Both the position numbers and the translations under genes were made by a program. From Profundibacter sp033851955 (GTDB lineage Bacteria; Pseudomonadota; Alphaproteobacteria; Rhodobacterales; Rhodobacteraceae): 64,000 bases of DNA. The notes under the pieces are model-generated. The model searched no databases, was not told where the DNA came from, and worked only from the letters and a program-made list of their open reading frames with translations. The stretch spans positions 318,502-382,501 of the forward strand of contig JAWSVK010000009.1 in NCBI GenBank assembly GCA_033851955.1, in the 5' to 3' direction. Below are positions 62,301-64,000 of this stretch, one piece after another (within the stretch, counting starts at the first letter, position 1; each line of letters opens with the position of its first letter).

Positions 62301-62840
62301 ACCACCGATAAGGATGTCACTTGCATCACCAGCATGAAGCTGATCATCCCCGCCACCGCCGCGTAGAGTGTCTTCGCCAAGGCCAGTGAATATAACATCC
62401 CCATTATCGCCGCCTTGTAGGGTGAAATCTATGGCGGTGTCGCTCAATGCATCGTAGTCGTCCCCCGGAAACCCACCAATAGCATCCAAACTATTTTCGA
62501 GATCAACGGCATAGCCAAGATGGGACATCCCCATCATTTGCATGATCGTTGCTATGTATGAATTGGAATTTGAGTATAGACTGTAGTGGATGCTGGCCTG
62601 TGCCGCAAACTGTTCATGAATTTGCTCCCATAGGTCCCAAACGTCTTCAGTGGTTCGATCAGAGCCACCGAATGATATATCAATTGCAACCGCCCCATAA
62701 TATTCACTTGGGCCTGAGGTATAGTAGTTTGTGTTTGTAGTATCACTATGTATTCGCGGGCTGTCAGGGTTTGAGATGGGAAATTGCCATGTTCCACGTA
62801 TATACGCCTCGATTGGGCCTGCATAAAGAGTTGCAGCCAA
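59373..62840 (-). CDS. RTX-type calcium-binding repeat protein (main body)
   Basis: A ~1155-residue frame with many GGxGxDxLx nonapeptide repeats (e.g. GGAGNDLLNGGEGNDW; GGGGADSLSGGAGDDI), a Gly/Thr-rich linker (about residues 720-745) and two 126-residue tandem repeats near the C-terminus. The end, FVETEFLFV, suits a type I secretion signal. The frame has no ATG at its start: it begins with TTG directly after an in-frame TGA at 62841-62843, and the same frame continues upstream to ATG 62996. So the product is either truncated or the gene is broken. Such proteins are secreted by type I systems and fold on binding calcium. Confidence 0.8.
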   Translation of the reverse strand: MAATLYAGPIEAYIRGTWQFPISNPDSPRIHSDTTNTNYYTSGPSEYYGAVAIDISFGGSDRTTEDVWDLWEQIHEQFAAQASIHYSLYSNSNSYIATIMQMMGMSHLGYAVDLENSLDAIGGFPGDDYDALSDTAIDFTLQGGDNGDVIFTGLGEDTLRGGGGDDQLHAGDASDILIGGAGNDLLNGGEGNDWADYSAAADPDASVHSSGIHLVSSPDTIIVHDGIDGIDTLISIENIEGTDFDDTFSFEGNLSGAISNFSYLYGGGNGSSGDTLDFSGITGSQGVYVTFDDHDFTLVNDSSGAAGSLQVDGIENVVGSNSGDTITGNSENNIIYGGGGADSLSGGAGDDIIIFDAEDTLVDGGEGRDVGIVSGEAGVTVDLTATGLEVVVGGAGDDTFALSALGGTVQMVAGGAGADTFTVSSTGNDPSASGPVVVWGGAGADVFNINGPSGETGNDDNPQAEFAHGILTINIDGLTAENFSEFDLSMLGLGEDFNWDAIDMVVVNPDSSDEYYVDGHRIGTGTNVLRIYDVVNETVPFEPVPFSEPPEILIRSVSYISDLVDEQYVVDQYDVSFLGGGIETVQGLSQIFDRVWGVELDENGDPYPDQLPPTWYRPSELVAVVTSTTTFLDENDDVDYEISHRSYYSVIEWLNGALVDDLEYLDGRWFVAGGSFSGTTLTSNGSISVTMPEDSTGFSVTNWLTSLTSGSTGTGGGGGTGTNSNTTNTSSGSGTTTVSTFSTQTSFITFDGAAIDPTNSSGGYTLAQAGANVQVDFGGGDVVILENVTLTEWQAAAATQLFGSAAGETLTGTSQDETFVSGAGDDLIIAGSGDDVINYVSGDDVIRGHKSNYGNDTLDLSQYTADQVSFRIVDHDVFIDTPDGTIELDYQVRYAIGHTRTNIENIVFSDGTLDDAAIRDRAIADQTSAGDDIVTGSYQADTISSGAGNDTIYADSGDDTIIYTSGDDVIIGNNTGYNYGTDTLDLSQYTADQVSFRIVQHDVFIDTPNGTIELDYQVRNELGDARLNIESIVFSDGTLDEAGIAARAIADQVSSGNDVITGSYQSEVITGGAGNDTLSGVGGSDTFAFTAGDGVDLITDYEAANDALEFTGISFIDLTITQTGSDVLIEYGTGDQVTVAGALVADFVETEFLFV
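59647..60402 (-). repeat. two tandem 378-bp (126-codon) repeats in the RTX gene
   Basis: Units 59647-60024 and 60025-60402 are similar at 378-bp spacing. Both encode LDLSQYTADQVSFRIV, then DVFIDTPxGTIELDYQVR, then NIExIVFSDGTLD. Length is a multiple of three, so it is an in-frame duplication of RTX and spacer sequence. Confidence 0.8.
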
Positions 62841-62996
62841 TCAAAAGTCGGTTGGTGCTTGTACCTCGATCTCTTGGTCGCCCATAACAAGCTGTAGATG
62901 ACCATACCCAACATCTGGAATGCCAATTCCATCAGGATCGTTTACAAATATGTCTGTTAAATCAATATAGTTTGCCGCTAGATAGATCGTAGCCAT
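62841..62996 (-). pseudogene. N-terminal fragment of the RTX gene upstream of an in-frame TGA
   Basis: Fifty-one codons from ATG 62996 (or 63002): MATIYLAANYIDLTDIFVND, VGYGHLQLVMGD, EIEVQAPTDF, then TGA at 62841-62843. The same frame then continues unbroken for 1155 codons in the RTX body. The N-terminal fragment reads as the start of the same protein. A single TGG-to-TGA change would explain the break. Confidence 0.65.
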
Positions 62997-63015
62997 TACC
63001 ATTTCCCATTACTAT

Positions 63016-63630
63016 TTACAGTGATGATGCTTCATATTGAGTTGCGTAGATTGTTCCATCCTCAGCCCAAATTACTGCGAACGTCTCTCCGTAGACTAAG
63101 AACTTTTTGAGGAACGACCGGATGCCCGCAGAAGGGACAAATACTTTTCCAGACCTGTCGGGCCTATTAAAAGAGATAACCCGTATCAAACGTTGAGACC
63201 GCCCTTCATAGTTACGCTGCCTCACGTCTTGCAATCCTTGCTGCTCAAACCAAATTGATGCTTTCACTGGGGTTTCGTAACTGGAAAAGATCCTAAACAT
63301 GCAGACTTCGATATCTGCCTTGTTTCGCATTCGCGGCCAATCAAAGTTCTGTAATTCAGGGATCCCTTTCGTTTTCTCAGAGGACGCCAGGCAAGACACG
63401 GCGCTCGGCCATCTCTTAGCAGCCCGAATATCTTCCACGGCAGTTGGAGGATTGCCAAAGATAACATAAGGCTCACTTTCCTCATCTGATAGATGGACAT
63501 AGAGGATTGGTGGGGCTGTTATCTCGGCTTTTGCCGCTTCAAACCAAGATAGACCAGCCAGCACTGCGATTGGTAAAAATGACCGGCTCACCCATCGCAA
63601 GCTATCCAATTGCCGCTGCCTACTGACCAT
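63016..63630 (-). CDS. secreted or membrane-anchored protein of unknown function
   Basis: A 204-residue protein with a signal or membrane segment (WVSRSFLPIAVLAGLSWFEA, cleavage near AKA) and no family I recognise. Two Cys (in AVSCLASS and EVCMFRIF) could form a disulfide. ATG 63630 is set by AAGGAG about 8 bp upstream. It lies 20 bp upstream of the RTX frame and reads the same way, so it may be co-transcribed. Confidence 0.7.
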   Translation of the reverse strand: MVSRQRQLDSLRWVSRSFLPIAVLAGLSWFEAAKAEITAPPILYVHLSDEESEPYVIFGNPPTAVEDIRAAKRWPSAVSCLASSEKTKGIPELQNFDWPRMRNKADIEVCMFRIFSSYETPVKASIWFEQQGLQDVRQRNYEGRSQRLIRVISFNRPDRSGKVFVPSAGIRSFLKKFLVYGETFAVIWAEDGTIYATQYEASSL

Positions 63631-63677
63631 ACTACCACTCCTTAAGTTATAGTAATTATGCACACCAACAATAGATA

Positions 63678-63693
63678 GTAAGGAATTCCTTAC
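63678..63693. promoter_or_regulatory. perfect 16-bp palindrome GTAAGGAATTCCTTAC
   Basis: It lies 48 bp upstream of ATG 63630, in the right place for an operator of the minus-strand gene pair. No T-run follows, so it is not a terminator. The binding protein is unknown. Confidence 0.4.
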
Positions 63694-63787
63694 CTTCTGC
63701 TTTAAGCTGCTCGTCAGTACCTTGCATTTTCAATCACAACACATTGATGATTTCCGAAACATCTCCCAATGAAAGTAGGCTAATTAT

Positions 63788-64000
63788 TCAGTTATATGCC
63801 TCTTCGGATGATCCAGGCTGTGCGTCAAAGAACTCCAAGTTTACGATAGCGGCCGTCACAAATGTGTTGGATGACAGCATGGAAACCCACGCCGCTTGTT
63901 TCTCCTCAAAGGTATCAAAACTGTTCAGATAGAAACTCGGTGTCCAGGCATCGGCGGAAACGCCTGCGACCCTGTCAAACAGAGGTGGTCGCAAGATTTC
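63788..64000 (-). CDS. C-terminal end of a gene cut by the right window edge
   Basis: The minus frame is open from the edge to a stop at 63788, giving about 70 residues (VAGVSADAWTPSFYLNSFDT then AAWVSMLSSNTFVTAAIVNL). It has no start inside the window. I do not recognise it. It reads towards the hypothetical-RTX pair. Confidence 0.55.
   Translation of the reverse strand, partial: EILRPPLFDRVAGVSADAWTPSFYLNSFDTFEEKQAAWVSMLSSNTFVTAAIVNLEFFDAQPGSSEEAYN

Noticed and set aside
62552..62932. A 126-residue minus-strand frame over the RTX N-terminus
   Set aside because: It is in a different frame from the RTX gene; its ATG lies within the real N-terminal frame (62841-62996) and its sequence has no family features.

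Overview
The window looks like a chromosome segment of a marine Rhodobacterales (Roseobacter-group) alphaproteobacterium. The support is moderately GC-rich DNA, the gene families present (Rhodobacter-type petABC order, glnK-amt, mtaB-dapF, ade-amn, thiBPQ under a TPP riboswitch, Kdo transferase) and frequent TTG/GTG starts. Assignments are from reading the sequence and remembered family features; no database search was possible.

Left part (1-29.3 kb), mostly housekeeping: a cut-off type I secretion ABC transporter (minus), mlaA-mlaC lipid transport, a lytic transglycosylase, dapA, and a three-gene minus-strand catabolic operon (MttB-family methyltransferase, enolase-superfamily enzyme, proline racemase-family enzyme) that suggests betaine/hydroxyproline metabolism. 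Then smpB, a sulfurtransferase, an aromatic aminotransferase, glnK-amt, a class A penicillin-binding protein, ade-amn purine salvage, an HU protein followed by a long hairpin, a DMT exporter, ccdA plus thioredoxin, and a tightly coupled four-gene operon (DegT aminotransferase, CMP-sugar synthetase, GMC oxidoreductase, waaA) that I read as a candidate 8-amino-Kdo (Kdo8N) lipopolysaccharide pathway.

Middle (29.3-42.4 kb): a DUF5071-like gene, aroC, TPP riboswitch-thiBPQ, petABC (cytochrome bc1), then a minus-strand series of GSTs, a PaiB-like protein, small proteins, mtaB and dapF, ending at tRNA-Lys(TTT).

Island (42337-59010): a 51-bp direct repeat of the 3' part of tRNA-Lys bounds an integrated element of about 16.7 kb. 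A tyrosine integrase sits inside the right end, followed leftward by AlpA-like, DUF3631 helicase/primase-like and small-terminase-like genes, an arrangement like phage-satellite islands. The left half is cargo: HTH gene-hsdM-hsdS-prrC-hsdR, a type I restriction system with an embedded PrrC-type anticodon nuclease, plus a GmrSD-like DUF262/DUF1524 nuclease. PrrC of E. coli cuts tRNA-Lys, the same tRNA whose gene is the integration site here. A decayed second integrase lies beside the left end.

Right end (59-64 kb): a large RTX-type calcium-binding protein gene whose reading frame is broken near its start by an in-frame TGA, a small secreted protein gene, and the end of another minus-strand gene.
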